A DNA stretch of 64,000 nt, from the NCBI GenBank assembly GCA_002951995.1, contig CP019797.1, forward strand, positions 1,782,501-1,846,500, in the 5' to 3' direction. This stretch comes from Stenotrophomonas acidaminiphila. GTDB taxonomy: Bacteria > Pseudomonadota > Gammaproteobacteria > Xanthomonadales > Xanthomonadaceae. Within the stretch, counting starts at the first letter, position 1. Each line of letters starts with the position of its first letter. The position numbers and the translations under genes are program-made. Below the pieces are notes generated by a model. The model saw only the letters and a program-made list of their open reading frames with translations. It was not told the origin of the DNA and searched no databases. This document shows positions 34,516 through 46,224 of the stretch, piece after piece.

Positions 34516-34620
34516 GCCGGGCAGCGCCTCCGTTCGTGCGTCCCGCGCCGCTTTGCGCGGCATTCCCGCCGGCGTAACCGGCGCTGGCCGGGCGGCCATT
34601 GGTGGCGACCTGTCGCCGCG
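34512..34620 (+). pseudogene. Decayed duplicate of the aat 5' end
   Basis: From ATG 34512 the DNA follows the start of aat at 37189 closely: ATGAGCCG-GCAGCGC then CCG, later TTCCCGCCGGCG and GGCGACCTGTCGCCG, with substitutions and a ~20-base deletion. An in-frame TAA and frame shifts make it non-coding. It is the scar of an event that separated the FemAB-like gene from aat. Confidence 0.65.
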
Positions 34621-34915
34621 CACACGACGCGGGCACACCGGCGGAGCGTGGCGTTGCGTTGGCCGCTACGCCACACCAGCGATCTGCGGCAGGCATCCGC
34701 CACGCATGGTGCCAACGGCTCGCGCTGCACGCCGAACCCACGCTGGCCGCGCGCAATGGTCAGGATTTGAGGCCTGCGACGATGCGAGCGGCGCAGCCGC
34801 CTGCGCGGCCTCGGGCTTCTGTTCCGGCATGCGCCTGGACCCGGCCAAACGACCACCGGGCGCAGACGCGGGACGCGCCCGCAGGCGCGCCCCGCAGTAC
34901 CGCGGCGGGCCTCGC

Positions 34916-35473
34916 TCAGCCCGCGATTTCCAGCGGCACCGGCGGGAAGTCAACCGCCGTCCCGGCCAGGTGGTTGGTGTAGTTGGTCAGCGTGTTGAGC
35001 GCGACCAGCGCCACCACTTCCAGCGCGGCGGCGTCATCGAAGCCGGCGCGGCGGAATGCCGCCAGGTCGTCGTCGCCGACAACCCCGCGCTGCTCGGTCA
35101 GGCGCCGCGCGAAGTCCGCCAGCGCGGCGTCGCGCGGGTCGGCGCCGCCGCCGGTGCGCGCCGCACGGATATCCGCTTCGGACAGGCCGGCGCCCTTGCC
35201 GATCAAGGTGTGCGCGGCCAGGCAATAGCCGCACTGGTTGGCCTGCCCGACCGACAGCGCGACGATTTCGCGCTGGCCGGCGCTCAGGCCGCCATTGGCG
35301 AGGGCATCGGACAAGGCCAGGTAGCCGTCGAGCGCGACCGGCGCCCGGGCGAAGGTGCGGATCAGGTTGGGGACCACGCCGAGCTTGGCCTTGACCGCGG
35401 CGAGCGTAGCGGCGACGGCCGGGGTGGCCGAGGCCGGGTCGAGGGGGGCGATGCGGGGGGATGCGGCAGACAT
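34916..35473 (-). CDS. Carboxymuconolactone decarboxylase / AhpD-like peroxidase
   Basis: A 185-residue AhpD-fold protein. The CxxC redox site with its histidine is QCGYCLAAHTLIGKG near residue 80. REIVALSVGQ precedes it and the C-terminal helices (VVALVALNTLTNYTNHLAG) are typical of alkylhydroperoxidase-like members. It probably reduces organic peroxides. The ATG at 35473 follows GGAGCC. It is divergent from an AraC-type regulator, a common pairing. The pair sits between the FemAB-like gene and aat, flanked by duplicated DNA, so it looks inserted. Confidence 0.87.
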   Translation of the reverse strand: MSAASPRIAPLDPASATPAVAATLAAVKAKLGVVPNLIRTFARAPVALDGYLALSDALANGGLSAGQREIVALSVGQANQCGYCLAAHTLIGKGAGLSEADIRAARTGGGADPRDAALADFARRLTEQRGVVGDDDLAAFRRAGFDDAAALEVVALVALNTLTNYTNHLAGTAVDFPPVPLEIAG

Positions 35474-35525
35474 GGCGGGCTCCTTGGAAGCCGTGGTTGG
35501 GAGTCGCCACTGTGCCCGCCCGGTC

Positions 35526-35540
35526 GATACGATTGGTATC
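35526..35540. promoter_or_regulatory. Candidate operator between ahpD-like and araC-like genes
   Basis: GATAC, 5 bases, GTATC at 35526-35540, in the AT-richer centre of the 101-base divergent gap. It is a plausible regulator or promoter element. Confidence 0.35.
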
Positions 35541-35574
35541 ATTTCGTCCAGAATAACGCACGGATCGTCTCGAC

Positions 35575-36416
35575 ATGCAGGACCGACTCAGCGCACTGCT
35601 CGATTGCTTCCGCCTGCGGGCCCGGGTCTTCCACACCGGCAGCCTGTGCGACACCGCCGATTTCGACGCCCGCGACGGCGTCGGCCACCTGCACGTGCTG
35701 CGCGGGGGGCGCTGCGGATCGGCGATGCGGTCGCCGGCGAAACCGTGGTCGACGCGCCCAGCCTGATCTTCTATCCGCGACCGGCGCCGCACTGGATCCG
35801 TGGCGAGGGGGCGATGGGCGCGGAGCTGGTCTGCTCGTCGATCGAACTCGGCGCCGATGCCGGCAATCCACTGACCCGCAGCCTGCCGGCGCGGCTGGTG
35901 TTGCCGCTGCGCGACCACCCGCTGCTGCACGGCACGCTGACGCTGCTGTTCGAGGAGGCGTTCGCCGAACACTGCGGACGACAGGCGGCGCTGGACCGGC
36001 TCAGCGAACTGATGATCCTGCAACTGCTGCGCCACTGCATGACCGCAGGCGTGGTCGCGCAGGGCGTGCTCGCGGGCCTCGCCGACCCGCGCCTGGCCAA
36101 AGCCCTCAACGCGCTGCATGGCGCTCCGGGCGAGGCCTGGACCCTGGACGGCCTGGCGCGGGTCAGCGGCATGTCGCGCGCGCGGTTCGCCGCGCACTTC
36201 CACCATGTCGTGGGCATGCCGCCGGGCGAGTACCTGGCCGAGTGGCGGCTGAGCGTGGCGAAGACGCTGCTCAAGCGGGGGCAGCCGCCGAAACAGGTGG
36301 CGCTGGAGATTGGCTATGCAAGTGCATCGGCGTTCGCGCGCGCCTTCGCCGCGAGGCATGCCGGGGTCTCGCCGACCGCCTGGCTGTCGGCGTCGCGCAT
36401 ATCGCCCGCACAGTGA
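35575..36416 (+). pseudogene. AraC-family regulator, frame broken by a one-base loss
   Basis: From ATG 35575 about 44 codons read a cupin-like N-terminus (LSALLDCFRLRARVFHTG). The frame then shifts within the run of six G at 35704-35709. One frame over it continues unbroken to 36416 as the rest of an AraC_binding/cupin domain and two helix-turn-helix motifs (LDGLARVSGMSRARFAAHFH and VALEIGYASASAFARAF). Adding one G gives a 280-residue regulator with the junction LRGGALRIGDAV. It is probably the activator of the divergent AhpD-like gene. A real mutation or a missed base is possible. Confidence 0.75.
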
Positions 36417-37188
36417 ACGCGGACGCCGGACCCGACCCGGGAGCGGGATAGTGCCCCGGGGCACGCCTTCCGGGCCTCCGGGCCGGCGGATCCCCGGACG
36501 CGGCAAACAGGTGGCAGGGCCCCGGGCCGCGGGCGTCCGGCTCCATCCCCGGACACGACCGGCCGTCGCGTCGAGCAGGCCACCTGCGGCGCGCATCGTC
36601 TACCGGCCGGAGGGTGCGCGCTGTTCGATGATGTCCGCGCATCGCTCAAACGCAGGCGGGAATCGGCAGGCTGGCGCCGCAGGCCCAGGCTGGCCCGACA
36701 CGCGGATGGAAGATGGCGGGGCAAGGCAGGCGCGGACGCGTTCCGGGCCGATCGACTGCCGCCGGCTCGGGACGATGTATCCATGGCCGTGTCCCGGCGC
36801 CAACCGTCCGACCGGGCATCGGCATGCCGCAGCACGCCGGAAAGCCATTTATGATGCCGATCCGCACCGGGGCGACTGCGTGCCCGGGATTGCGCGAACA
36901 GGTACAGGTCAAGCCACTCAGGATGCGCACTCCCCTTACTTCGTGTCCGGCGTCTGCCACGCAGGCGGCGGCTTCGCCGGGCCCTGCAGCGGCGGCCGCG
37001 GCGGCGTCCCGACCGGCGGGCTGGCCAGGGTCGCCCCGGTCATGCGGCGATCATCCGGTGAACCGTGTCCTGCTGGCCGCAGAGGTCCCGTGCACGGCGT
37101 TGCTGCCGTACCCGCGTATGGCGCTGCGCTCCAGGCGCCGCCGGCCGGTGCCGCGGCAGCATCCCCGATTCCTTGACGGCGACGGCAC
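36417..37188. other. Degenerate, gene-free region between araC-like gene and aat
   Basis: About 770 bases of irregular GC-rich DNA with no convincing frame. Its last ~45 bases (about 37145-37188) resemble the 3' end of the FemAB-like gene (CGACGGCGACGGC followed by the ATGAGCC of the aat start). It thus holds the right-hand part of the duplication flanking the ahpD/araC insert. Confidence 0.5.
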
Positions 37189-37947
37189 ATGAGCCGCGCA
37201 GCGCATCCGTTTCTGCTTGCCGCGCAGCCCGACGCGGCGTTCCCGCCGGCGGAGCTTGCGCTCGCCGAGCCCGATGGCCTGCTGGCCGTCGGCGGCGATC
37301 TGTCGCCGGTGCGCCTGCTCAACGCCTATGCCGGCGGCATCTTCCCGTGGTTTTCCGAAGGCCAGCCTATCCTGTGGTGGTCGCCGGACCCGCGCATGGT
37401 GTTCCGCACCGATGGCGTGCATCTGTCCTCGCGCTTCCGCCGGGCACTGCGCTCCAGCCCCTGGACAGTCACCGCTGACACCGCGTTCGCCGAGGTGATG
37501 CAGGCCTGCGCCAGCGCGCCGCGGCCGGGCCAGGATGGCACCTGGATCACCGCCGGGATGCTCCGCGCCTACGTGGAACTGCACCGGCTCGGGCATGCGC
37601 ATTCGGTGGAGGTGTTCGACGGGCCGCACCTGGTCGGCGGCATCTATGGCGTGGCCATCGGCCGCATGTTCTTCGGCGAAAGCATGTTCAGCGGGCGCAG
37701 CGGTGGTTCCAAGATCGCGCTGGCGGCACTGGCGCACGTCCTGCACGGCTGGGGCTGGCCGCTGATCGATGCCCAGGTCGAGAACCCCCACCTGCTGCGC
37801 ATGGGGGCCGTGCAGTTGCCGCGCGCCCTGTTCCTGGCCCAGGTGCGGGCGCTGGTGCGGGAGCCCGGTGACCCGCCGCCGGGAAGCTGGACCCGCCGTT
37901 TCGGCCACTGGCCGGCCGCCCGGCTGGGCAGCACGGGCGCGGCTTAA
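37189..37947 (+). CDS. aat: Leucyl/phenylalanyl-tRNA--protein transferase
   Basis: A 252-residue enzyme that adds Leu or Phe to N-terminal Arg/Lys residues, making N-degrons for ClpAP. Signature blocks are FPPAELALAEPDGLLAVGGD near residue 18, YAGGIFPWFSEGQPILWWSP near 47 (catalytic region) and IYGVAIGRMFFGESMFS near 149. It starts at ATG 37189. Downstream lie infA, clpA and clpS, so the N-end-rule transferase, adaptor and unfoldase are clustered. Its 5' end has a decayed second copy at 34512. Confidence 0.93.
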   Translation: MSRAAHPFLLAAQPDAAFPPAELALAEPDGLLAVGGDLSPVRLLNAYAGGIFPWFSEGQPILWWSPDPRMVFRTDGVHLSSRFRRALRSSPWTVTADTAFAEVMQACASAPRPGQDGTWITAGMLRAYVELHRLGHAHSVEVFDGPHLVGGIYGVAIGRMFFGESMFSGRSGGSKIALAALAHVLHGWGWPLIDAQVENPHLLRMGAVQLPRALFLAQVRALVREPGDPPPGSWTRRFGHWPAARLGSTGAA

Positions 37948-38034
37948 CGCAAACTTTGCATGATTCCGCGGCGCGGGGTAAAATGCTTGGCTTCCGGGCC
38001 TGAAAAGGCCATCCGCAGAACCGCACAGGATTAC

Positions 38035-38253
38035 ATGTCGAAAGACGACTCCATCGAGTTCGAGGGCACCGTCAGCGAGACGCTGCCGAACACCACTTTC
38101 CGCGTTCGACTGGAAAACGGGCATGAGATCATCGCCCACATTTCCGGCCGCATGCGCAAGAACTACATCCGCATCCTTACCGGCGACCGCGTCAAGGTTG
38201 AAATGACGCCGTACGACCTGACCAAGGGCCGCATCACCTACCGCATGAAGTAA
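38035..38253 (+). CDS. infA: Translation initiation factor IF-1
   Basis: A 72-residue OB-fold protein, [20 protein letters not shown] at the start and YRMK at the end, the standard IF-1 length. It blocks the ribosomal A site during initiation. An intrinsic terminator follows 22 bases after the stop. Confidence 0.97.
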   Translation: MSKDDSIEFEGTVSETLPNTTFRVRLENGHEIIAHISGRMRKNYIRILTGDRVKVEMTPYDLTKGRITYRMK

Positions 38254-38274
38254 GCGCGGTAGCCGGGCACCCCG

Positions 38275-38300
38275 AAAGCCAGCCCTGGGCTGGCTTTTTT
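38275..38300 (+). terminator. Rho-independent terminator after infA
   Basis: AAAGCCAGCCC (38275-38285) pairs with GGGCTGGCTTT (38287-38297) and continues into a run of six T (38295-38300). It is the best intrinsic terminator in the window. Confidence 0.85.
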
Positions 38301-38438
38301 GCGTGTCCGTGACAGTGGTATCGGGGAAGCGGAGCGGACCGGTGACGGGCGGCGGGCGCGACCCCGCCGCCTCCTGGCAGAGCCGCTCCATGCCCTGCCC
38401 GCCTTCCGCACGCCTGCCCGCGCATGGCCGTCGCCGCC

Positions 38439-40718
<2,280 letters not shown>

Positions 40719-41016
40719 GGGGGACTCCGACTGCGGTTGGAGACAATATGCGGCCTGACTGCACGTTTTCCATCACCCTACCGGATGCCGGTGTTCAGAC
40801 GGCGTTAGCAGTGGCCGGACGGGGGCGGCAGCGGCCGGTTGCCACGCCGGAAAGCGGCAGCCACCGGGGTGGATGCCAGCCGCCGGGGCGACCATTGCAA
40901 ACAATGGATGCACGGTGGGCGCCAGCCAATACGGCCGACATCGCCATGCCCGGAACAGTGCGGGCCGCCGGTGGCGCGACCGGCGCGCGGTGCCGGACGC
41001 GCCGGCGCGGCGTGGA

Positions 41017-41337
41017 TCAGGCCCGCTCCATCGTGCACAGCAGCGGGTGCTGGTTCATGCGCGAGTACTCGTTGACCTGGGCGACCTTGGTCTCGGCGAC
41101 TTCGCGGCTGTAGACCCCGCAGATGCCGCGGCCGCGGGTATGGACATGCAGCATCACCTGGGTGGCCTTGTCCAGGTCCATGGCGAAGAAGTTCTGCAGC
41201 ACGGCCACCACGAAATCCATCGGGGTGTAGTCGTCGTTCAGCAGCATCACCTGGTACAGCGGCGGCGGCGCGATCTCGGGCTTGCCGGGTTCCACCAGCA
41301 GGCCATGGTCGTTCTCGTGTTGGAGCTTGCGGGGCAT
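41017..41337 (-). CDS. clpS: ClpS adaptor protein
   Basis: A 106-residue adaptor delivering N-degron substrates to ClpA. The conserved core [20 protein letters not shown] starts near residue 24, followed by the metal/N-residue pocket ([19 protein letters not shown]). The ATG at 41337 is chosen because the family N-terminus is short; upstream in-frame codons are untranslated. The clpA start is 299 bases downstream, and the gap between them holds no gene. Confidence 0.95.
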   Translation of the reverse strand: MPRKLQHENDHGLLVEPGKPEIAPPPLYQVMLLNDDYTPMDFVVAVLQNFFAMDLDKATQVMLHVHTRGRGICGVYSREVAETKVAQVNEYSRMNQHPLLCTMERA

Positions 41338-41443
41338 GCCCGGAATTATAGCGGCTGGCCCGGCGCCGCTGCGCCGAATTGGACGTGAACACCCCCGCCG
41401 CCGCACAATTTGCACCTGTTCAACCACTCCCCGCAGGGAACGC

Positions 41444-41920
41444 ATGAAGAAGTACGTGGCGGCAATGATGGTGGCGGGCCTGTGGGCCGGCATGGCTGGC
41501 AACGCGCGGGCCGGCGAGCCCGATGCGGCGGTCGGCCGGCTGCTCGATTCGCTCGAATACAAGTATGAGATCGACGAGGACGGCGATTACCGCCTGGTGT
41601 TCGACATGGACGATGACCGCACCCAGCTGGTGTTCGTGCGCTCGACGGTGGAGACCTACGGCGCGCATCGCGTCCGCGAGATCTGGTCGCCCGGCTACAA
41701 GGCCCCGGGCCCGCAGTTGCCGGCGCTGGTCGCCAACCGCCTGCTCGAGGATGCCAACGACTCCAAGCTCGGCGGCTGGGTCAAGCAGGGCGACATGGCC
41801 ATGTTCGTGGTCAAGATCGATGCGAACGCCAAGGCCGACGTGCTCAGCGACGCCATCGACGCGGCGATCAAGAGTGCCGACGCGATGGAACTGGAACTGA
41901 CCGCGAAGGACGAGTACTGA
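41444..41920 (+). CDS. Exported protein of unknown function (YbjN-like fold suggested)
   Basis: A 158-residue protein with a clear signal peptide ([19 protein letters not shown], cut after NARA). The mature part begins with [20 protein letters not shown] and has an alternating beta-strand pattern ([20 protein letters not shown]) followed by helices, reminiscent of the YbjN/secretion-chaperone-like fold. It is probably periplasmic. The ATG at 41444 follows CAGGGAA. It is divergent from clpS and followed by the nudix gene after two bases, so it probably starts that operon. Confidence 0.7.
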   Translation: MKKYVAAMMVAGLWAGMAGNARAGEPDAAVGRLLDSLEYKYEIDEDGDYRLVFDMDDDRTQLVFVRSTVETYGAHRVREIWSPGYKAPGPQLPALVANRLLEDANDSKLGGWVKQGDMAMFVVKIDANAKADVLSDAIDAAIKSADAMELELTAKDEY

Positions 41921-41922
41921 GG

Positions 41923-42384
41923 GTGGATGCGTTGAGCTCCCGGCGCTGGGCACCCCACGTCACCGTGGCCACCGTGGTGTGCCGTGCCGGGCAGGTGCTG
42001 CTGGTGGAAGAGGAGAAGGACGGACGGCGGGTGCTGAACCAGCCGGCCGGCCACCTCGACCCCGGCGAGAGCCTGGTCGAGGCGGCCGTGCGCGAAACCC
42101 GCGAGGAAACCGGCTGGGAGGTGCGGCCGACCGCGTTCATCGGCGCCTACCAGTGGAACGCGCCCGACGGCACCCCGTTCCTGCGCTTCGCTTTCGCCGC
42201 CGAGCCGCTGCGGCATCACCCGGACCAGGCGCTGGACAGCGGCATCGTGCAGGCGCTGTGGCTGACCCCGGCCGCGTTGCAGGCGGACATGGCCCGGCTG
42301 CGCAGCCCGCTGGTCTGGCAGACGGTGTCGGACTGGCTGGCCGGGCAGCGCCACCCGCTGTCGATCCTGAGGCAGGTGCCATGA
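41923..42384 (+). CDS. Nudix hydrolase (NudJ-like phosphatase)
   Basis: A 153-residue Nudix protein. The box [20 protein letters not shown], followed by TGW, near residue 43 matches the GX5EX7REUXEEXGU signature. NudJ-type members remove phosphate from nucleotides or thiamine pyrophosphate precursors. The start is GTG at 41923, two bases after the preceding stop. The end overlaps mnmA by ATGA, so translation is coupled, an association conserved in many gammaproteobacteria. Confidence 0.88.
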   Translation: MDALSSRRWAPHVTVATVVCRAGQVLLVEEEKDGRRVLNQPAGHLDPGESLVEAAVRETREETGWEVRPTAFIGAYQWNAPDGTPFLRFAFAAEPLRHHPDQALDSGIVQALWLTPAALQADMARLRSPLVWQTVSDWLAGQRHPLSILRQVP

Positions 42385-43565
42385 GCCGCCCGGACGTGGT
42401 GGTGGGCGTGTCCGGCGGCGTGGACTCGTCCGTCGCGGCGCTGCTGCTGGTGCGGCAGGGGCTGGATGTCGCCGGCCTGTTCATGCAGAACTGGGCCGAC
42501 GATGGCGATGCGCAGGACAGCGCGAGTGCCGCTGAAGGCGGGATGCCGAAAGCGGCCAAAGGTCATTGCCGCGCCGAGGAGGATCGCCGCGACGCCGTGG
42601 CCGTCTGCGGCCGCCTGGGCATCCCGTTCCATTTCCGCGATTTCTCCGCCGAGTACTGGCAGGGCGTGTTCGAGCACTTCCTGGCCGAGTACGCGGCCGG
42701 GCGTACCCCGAACCCGGACGTGCTGTGCAACCGCGAGGTCAAGTTCAAGCACTTCCTGGACGCCGCCCGCGAGCTGGGCGCCGGGCGCATCGCCACCGGC
42801 CACTATGCGCGGGTGGAGCAGGCGGGCGGACGCTGGCGGCTGCTGCGCGGTGCCGACCGCGGCAAGGACCAGAGTTACTTCCTGCACCAGCTGGGCCAGG
42901 CGCAGCTGGCCGCCACCGTGTTCCCGATCGGCCACCTGGAAAAGAGCCAGCTGCGCCGCATCGCCCAGGAAGCGGCGCTGCCGACCCATGCCAAGAAGGA
43001 TTCGACCGGCATCTGCTTCATCGGCGAACGCGATTTCCGCCAGTTCCTGGGCCAGTACCTGCCCGCGCGCGAAGGCGAGATCCGCGATCCGCACGGGCAG
43101 CCCATCGGCCGCCATCCCGGCGTGTTCTATTTCACCCTGGGCCAGCGCGAGGGGCTGAACATCGGCGGCGTGCGCGGCCGGCCGGCGGCGCCCTGGTACG
43201 TGGTCGGCAAGGACGTGGCGGCCAACATCCTGTATGTCGACCAGGGCCACGACAGCCCGTGGCTGCAGTCCCGGCACCTGCGCACCGAAGCCATGCACTG
43301 GATCGGCGGCAGCGCACCCGCCAGCACCTTCAGCTGTACCGCGCAGACCCGCTACCGGCAGCCGGACGAGCCCTGCCAGGTGCGCGTGGGCGACGACGGC
43401 ACCGTGCAGGTACGCTTCGAGCGCCCGCAGCGGGCGGTCACGCCCGGGCAGTCGCTGGTGCTGTATGACGGCCCCGAATGCCTGGGTGGTGCGGTGATCG
43501 CCGCCACCGACGCGCCGCTGGAGCAGCGTGCGCCCTGGCCCGTTTTCCCTGAGAGGCAAGCATGA
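42381..43565 (+). CDS. mnmA: tRNA 2-thiouridylase MnmA
   Basis: A 394-residue enzyme that thiolates U34 of tRNA(Lys/Glu/Gln). The PP-loop is [17 protein letters not shown] near residue 6, the tRNA-binding [16 protein letters not shown] block near 111 carries the first catalytic cysteine, and the second is in [12 protein letters not shown] near 211. It has about 18 extra residues ([18 protein letters not shown]) after NWADDGD near residue 45, where relatives go straight to a cysteine/helix, explaining its above-average length. It is coupled by ATGA to both neighbours. Confidence 0.93.
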   Translation: MSRPDVVVGVSGGVDSSVAALLLVRQGLDVAGLFMQNWADDGDAQDSASAAEGGMPKAAKGHCRAEEDRRDAVAVCGRLGIPFHFRDFSAEYWQGVFEHFLAEYAAGRTPNPDVLCNREVKFKHFLDAARELGAGRIATGHYARVEQAGGRWRLLRGADRGKDQSYFLHQLGQAQLAATVFPIGHLEKSQLRRIAQEAALPTHAKKDSTGICFIGERDFRQFLGQYLPAREGEIRDPHGQPIGRHPGVFYFTLGQREGLNIGGVRGRPAAPWYVVGKDVAANILYVDQGHDSPWLQSRHLRTEAMHWIGGSAPASTFSCTAQTRYRQPDEPCQVRVGDDGTVQVRFERPQRAVTPGQSLVLYDGPECLGGAVIAATDAPLEQRAPWPVFPERQA

Positions 43566-44185
43566 GTTTTTCCTTCGACGACCGTGTCCTGGCGCTGGCC
43601 GGCATCGCCCAGGCCCTGCAGCAGGTGCGGCGCATCGCCGAAACCGGCCATTCCGACGGCGCCGTGGTCCGCACCGCGATGGACAGCGTGATGCGCATCG
43701 ACGCCCCCTCCCCCGCCGCGGTGTACGGCGACAGCCACCAGCTGGAACCGGGGCTGCGCCTGCTGCGCGACTATTTCGGCAACCAGGGCAAGGACGAGCT
43801 GCTGCCGCGCCTGGCGCTGTCGGTGATGCAGCTGGAACGCCGCTTCGTGCGCGAACGCGCCACCGTGGACAAGGTCCAGGCCGGCATCGCGCGTGCCGCC
43901 GCCCAGGCCCGCGAGCTGGGCGACCCGGCACATCCGGAGGTGCTGGGCGCGATGGGCGGCCTGTACGCGGACACCATCAGCCAGCTCAAGCCGCGGATCA
44001 TGGTCCAGGGCAACCCGCACTACCTGGGACAGGCCGGAGTGGTCGCCGAGATCCGTGCGCTGCTGCTGGCGGCGGTGCGCTCGGCGGTGCTGTGGCGCCA
44101 GCTCGGCGGCAGTTACTGGGACTTCCTGTTCTCGCGCCGGGCCATGCTCGAAGCGATCTCGCGCAGGTTGCGCGGCGGCGGCTAA
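43562..44185 (+). CDS. hflD: High-frequency-lysogenization protein homologue HflD
   Basis: A 207-residue helical peripheral membrane protein, typically encoded directly after mnmA. Blocks [20 protein letters not shown] at the start and [20 protein letters not shown] near residue 145 are characteristic. In E. coli it affects lambda CII stability; its normal role is unclear. Its TAA stop is also part of the -35 element of the following chemoreceptor promoter. Confidence 0.92.
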   Translation: MSFSFDDRVLALAGIAQALQQVRRIAETGHSDGAVVRTAMDSVMRIDAPSPAAVYGDSHQLEPGLRLLRDYFGNQGKDELLPRLALSVMQLERRFVRERATVDKVQAGIARAAAQARELGDPAHPEVLGAMGGLYADTISQLKPRIMVQGNPHYLGQAGVVAEIRALLLAAVRSAVLWRQLGGSYWDFLFSRRAMLEAISRRLRGGG

Positions 44186-44209
44186 AGACCGGACCGGCAC
44201 GGCCGATAC
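44183..44209 (+). promoter_or_regulatory. Sigma-28 (FliA) promoter of the chemoreceptor gene
   Basis: TAAAGACC at 44183-44190, 11 bases, GCCGATAC at 44202-44209. Both halves and the spacing match the flagellar consensus. Predicted transcription start is about 20 bases before the ATG at 44238. Confidence 0.75.
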
Positions 44210-44237
44210 TGCAATCGTGACTCTCCCGAGAACGTCC

Positions 44238-45428
44238 ATGTATTCACGCATTGCAATCCGCCTGGCCGCCCCGCTGGCCCTGACCTTCCTGCTGGCATTG
44301 GCGCTGGCGTTCGCCTGGCCCGCGGCCGTGGTATGGGCGATCCTGACCACGATGGCGCTGAGCTGGCTGGTGTTCGCCTACTGGAGCGCGTACAGCCAGT
44401 CGCAGCGTTCGCCAGAACACGCCCGCGTGCTCAAGGAGCAGGACCAGCTGCTCAACGAGCTGCGCAGCTTCGTCAGCAACGAGATCGATGGCTCGCGTGG
44501 CGAGATCGAACGCGCCCGCGAACTGATCCGCCAGGCGGTCGCCGGGCTGGGCAGCAGCTTCGATGCGATGAACCGCAAGTCGCGCCAGCAGAGCCAGGCG
44601 CTGGCCCGCATCGTCGACCGTGCCGGCGAGGATGGCGGTGGCGGCGTCGACGTGGCGCGGTTCGCCCAGCATGCCAGCCACCAGATGGAGCAGCTGGTCG
44701 AGGCGCTGGAGCAGGTCAGCGGCCAGAGCAGCAACACCGTGCAGCACATCGACCAGATGGCGCAGCACCTGGACGGCATCTTCGCCTTGCTGGAAGACGT
44801 CAAGTCGATCGCCGACCAGACCAACCTGCTGGCGCTGAATGCCGCCATCGAGGCCGCCCGTGCCGGCGAGGCCGGGCGCGGCTTCGCGGTGGTCGCCGAC
44901 GAGGTGCGCAACCTGTCCGAACGCTCCACCACCTTCAACGAGCAGATCCGCAAGCTCGCGCACAGCTCCAAGGACGCCATCGCCAAGGTCCGCGAGACCG
45001 TCTCGCACATGGCCTCGCGCGACATGGACCGCTCCCGCGAGGCGCGCCACGAAGCGGCCGCCATGCTGGAGAACGTGGCGGCGATCAACAACTCGCTGGG
45101 CGAAGGCATGCGCGAGATCTCCGAGTGCGGCCGCGCGATCGACAGCAGCGTCGCCGAAGCCGTGCGCGCCCTGCAGTTCGAGGACATCGCCACCCAGGCC
45201 CTGGGCGGCGTGCACACCCACCTGGACCGCCTGACCGCGATCAACCGCGAGGCGGTGGCGCTGCAGGAACTGCTGCACCGTAGTGGCGGCGCGCTCGACG
45301 GCGAACTGGTGCTGGCGCTGCAGCGTACCGGCAGCCGCCTGCGCGAGATGCGCAGCGAGTGGGAGCGCCCGCCGCACAAGCCGGTGGCGCAGCAGAGCAT
45401 GGGCGCGGGAACGGTTGAGCTGTTCTGA
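44238..45428 (+). CDS. Membrane-anchored methyl-accepting chemotaxis protein without periplasmic sensor
   Basis: A 396-residue receptor. Two adjacent membrane helices (about residues 8-30 and 32-50) leave almost no periplasmic loop, so it must sense an internal or membrane signal. A long coiled-coil signalling domain follows, with the tip [18 protein letters not shown], then [18 protein letters not shown] near residue 195-230. A C-terminal tail with [13 protein letters not shown] is shared by PilJ/energy-taxis-like receptors. Expression from a FliA-type promoter ties it to flagellar motility. A terminator follows. Confidence 0.88.
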   Translation: MYSRIAIRLAAPLALTFLLALALAFAWPAAVVWAILTTMALSWLVFAYWSAYSQSQRSPEHARVLKEQDQLLNELRSFVSNEIDGSRGEIERARELIRQAVAGLGSSFDAMNRKSRQQSQALARIVDRAGEDGGGGVDVARFAQHASHQMEQLVEALEQVSGQSSNTVQHIDQMAQHLDGIFALLEDVKSIADQTNLLALNAAIEAARAGEAGRGFAVVADEVRNLSERSTTFNEQIRKLAHSSKDAIAKVRETVSHMASRDMDRSREARHEAAAMLENVAAINNSLGEGMREISECGRAIDSSVAEAVRALQFEDIATQALGGVHTHLDRLTAINREAVALQELLHRSGGALDGELVLALQRTGSRLREMRSEWERPPHKPVAQQSMGAGTVELF

Positions 45429-45442
45429 TTCCCGCCACGAGG

Positions 45443-45477
45443 CGACAACGACCCCGGCCACGGCCGGGGTTTTGTCG
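45443..45477 (+). terminator. Terminator after the chemoreceptor
   Basis: CCCCGGCC (45452-45459) pairs with GGCCGGGG (45462-45469), followed by four T. Outer complementary hexamers (45443-45448 / 45472-45477) extend the structure. Confidence 0.75.
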
Positions 45478-45507
45478 TTGCCGGCCGGCTGGGCCGAGGC
45501 CGCCGCA

Positions 45508-45699
45508 ATGGTGGGCCCGCAGGCCGCGGAGCCGGTGTCCGGCAGCCCCCACCTCCGCGACCGCCTGGCGGCGCTCGAGGCGCTGGCGCAGCAGGAGCTG
45601 GCACGCACCCCGCTGCTGCCGATGCCGGACCTGCCCGCGCACGATGATCCGGCGGCGATCCTGGTGGCCTGGGACCTGGCCTTCTGCCGGCCCCGCTGA
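45508..45699 (+). CDS. Possible small hypothetical protein
   Basis: A 63-codon frame from ATG 45508 encoding a helical, leucine-rich product (LRDRLAALEALAQQELA) with a proline-rich middle. It follows the terminator at 45477 and has no clear ribosome-binding site. No family is recognised. It may be chance in GC-rich DNA. Confidence 0.3.
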   Translation: MVGPQAAEPVSGSPHLRDRLAALEALAQQELARTPLLPMPDLPAHDDPAAILVAWDLAFCRPR

Positions 45700-46224
45700 C
45701 GCCCGGCCAGCGGGTGCCGGCGATGGGCGCTGGGCCACGCCGACCGCAACGCCAACCCGGCGCAGCGGCGCGCGCGATCGGCGGGCACCGGTGCCGGCGA
45801 CAGCGGCCGGAAGCGGCCGCGGAGGCATGCGCCACCGCTTGCATTGCAGCGCATTCCGCAGCCCGCACGGGCCGGACTGCCCTGCCCGCCAGACGATGGC
45901 GATGACGATGGCGTGGCGCTGCGCGGGCAGCGCGCCCTGCGGCCCGCGGCGCTGACAAACTTCGTATCGGTTTACGCCCGGCGCCACTGCGGCGGTACTG
46001 ACAGCAGGATTCTGGCCGCCGGTACCGGAGGTTGCCGCAGGACGCGCCATCGGCGACAGCCACTGCGCCCGTCGCCGACGGTCGCCGTCGACAAGCGGGC
46101 ACGGGGTTCAGGTGTGGGGGCGAGGAGGCGTGAAGCGCGTGCCCGGTGCCGGCGATCCGCGGGCCGGCGCGCGGCGGTCACGCCGCAGACGAGCGGGAGC
46201 GACGCGCGTGGAGAGCGCCGGGGC
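45700..46224. other. Intergenic region, no supported gene
   Basis: About 525 bases of irregular GC-rich DNA between convergent genes. Open frames exist on both strands but lack start signals and family features. Confidence 0.4.

Noticed and set aside
36310..37176. 288-codon plus-strand frame between araC-like gene and aat
   Set aside because: Arg/Pro/Gly-rich low-information product overlapping the araC-like end and a duplicated junction; no start signal.
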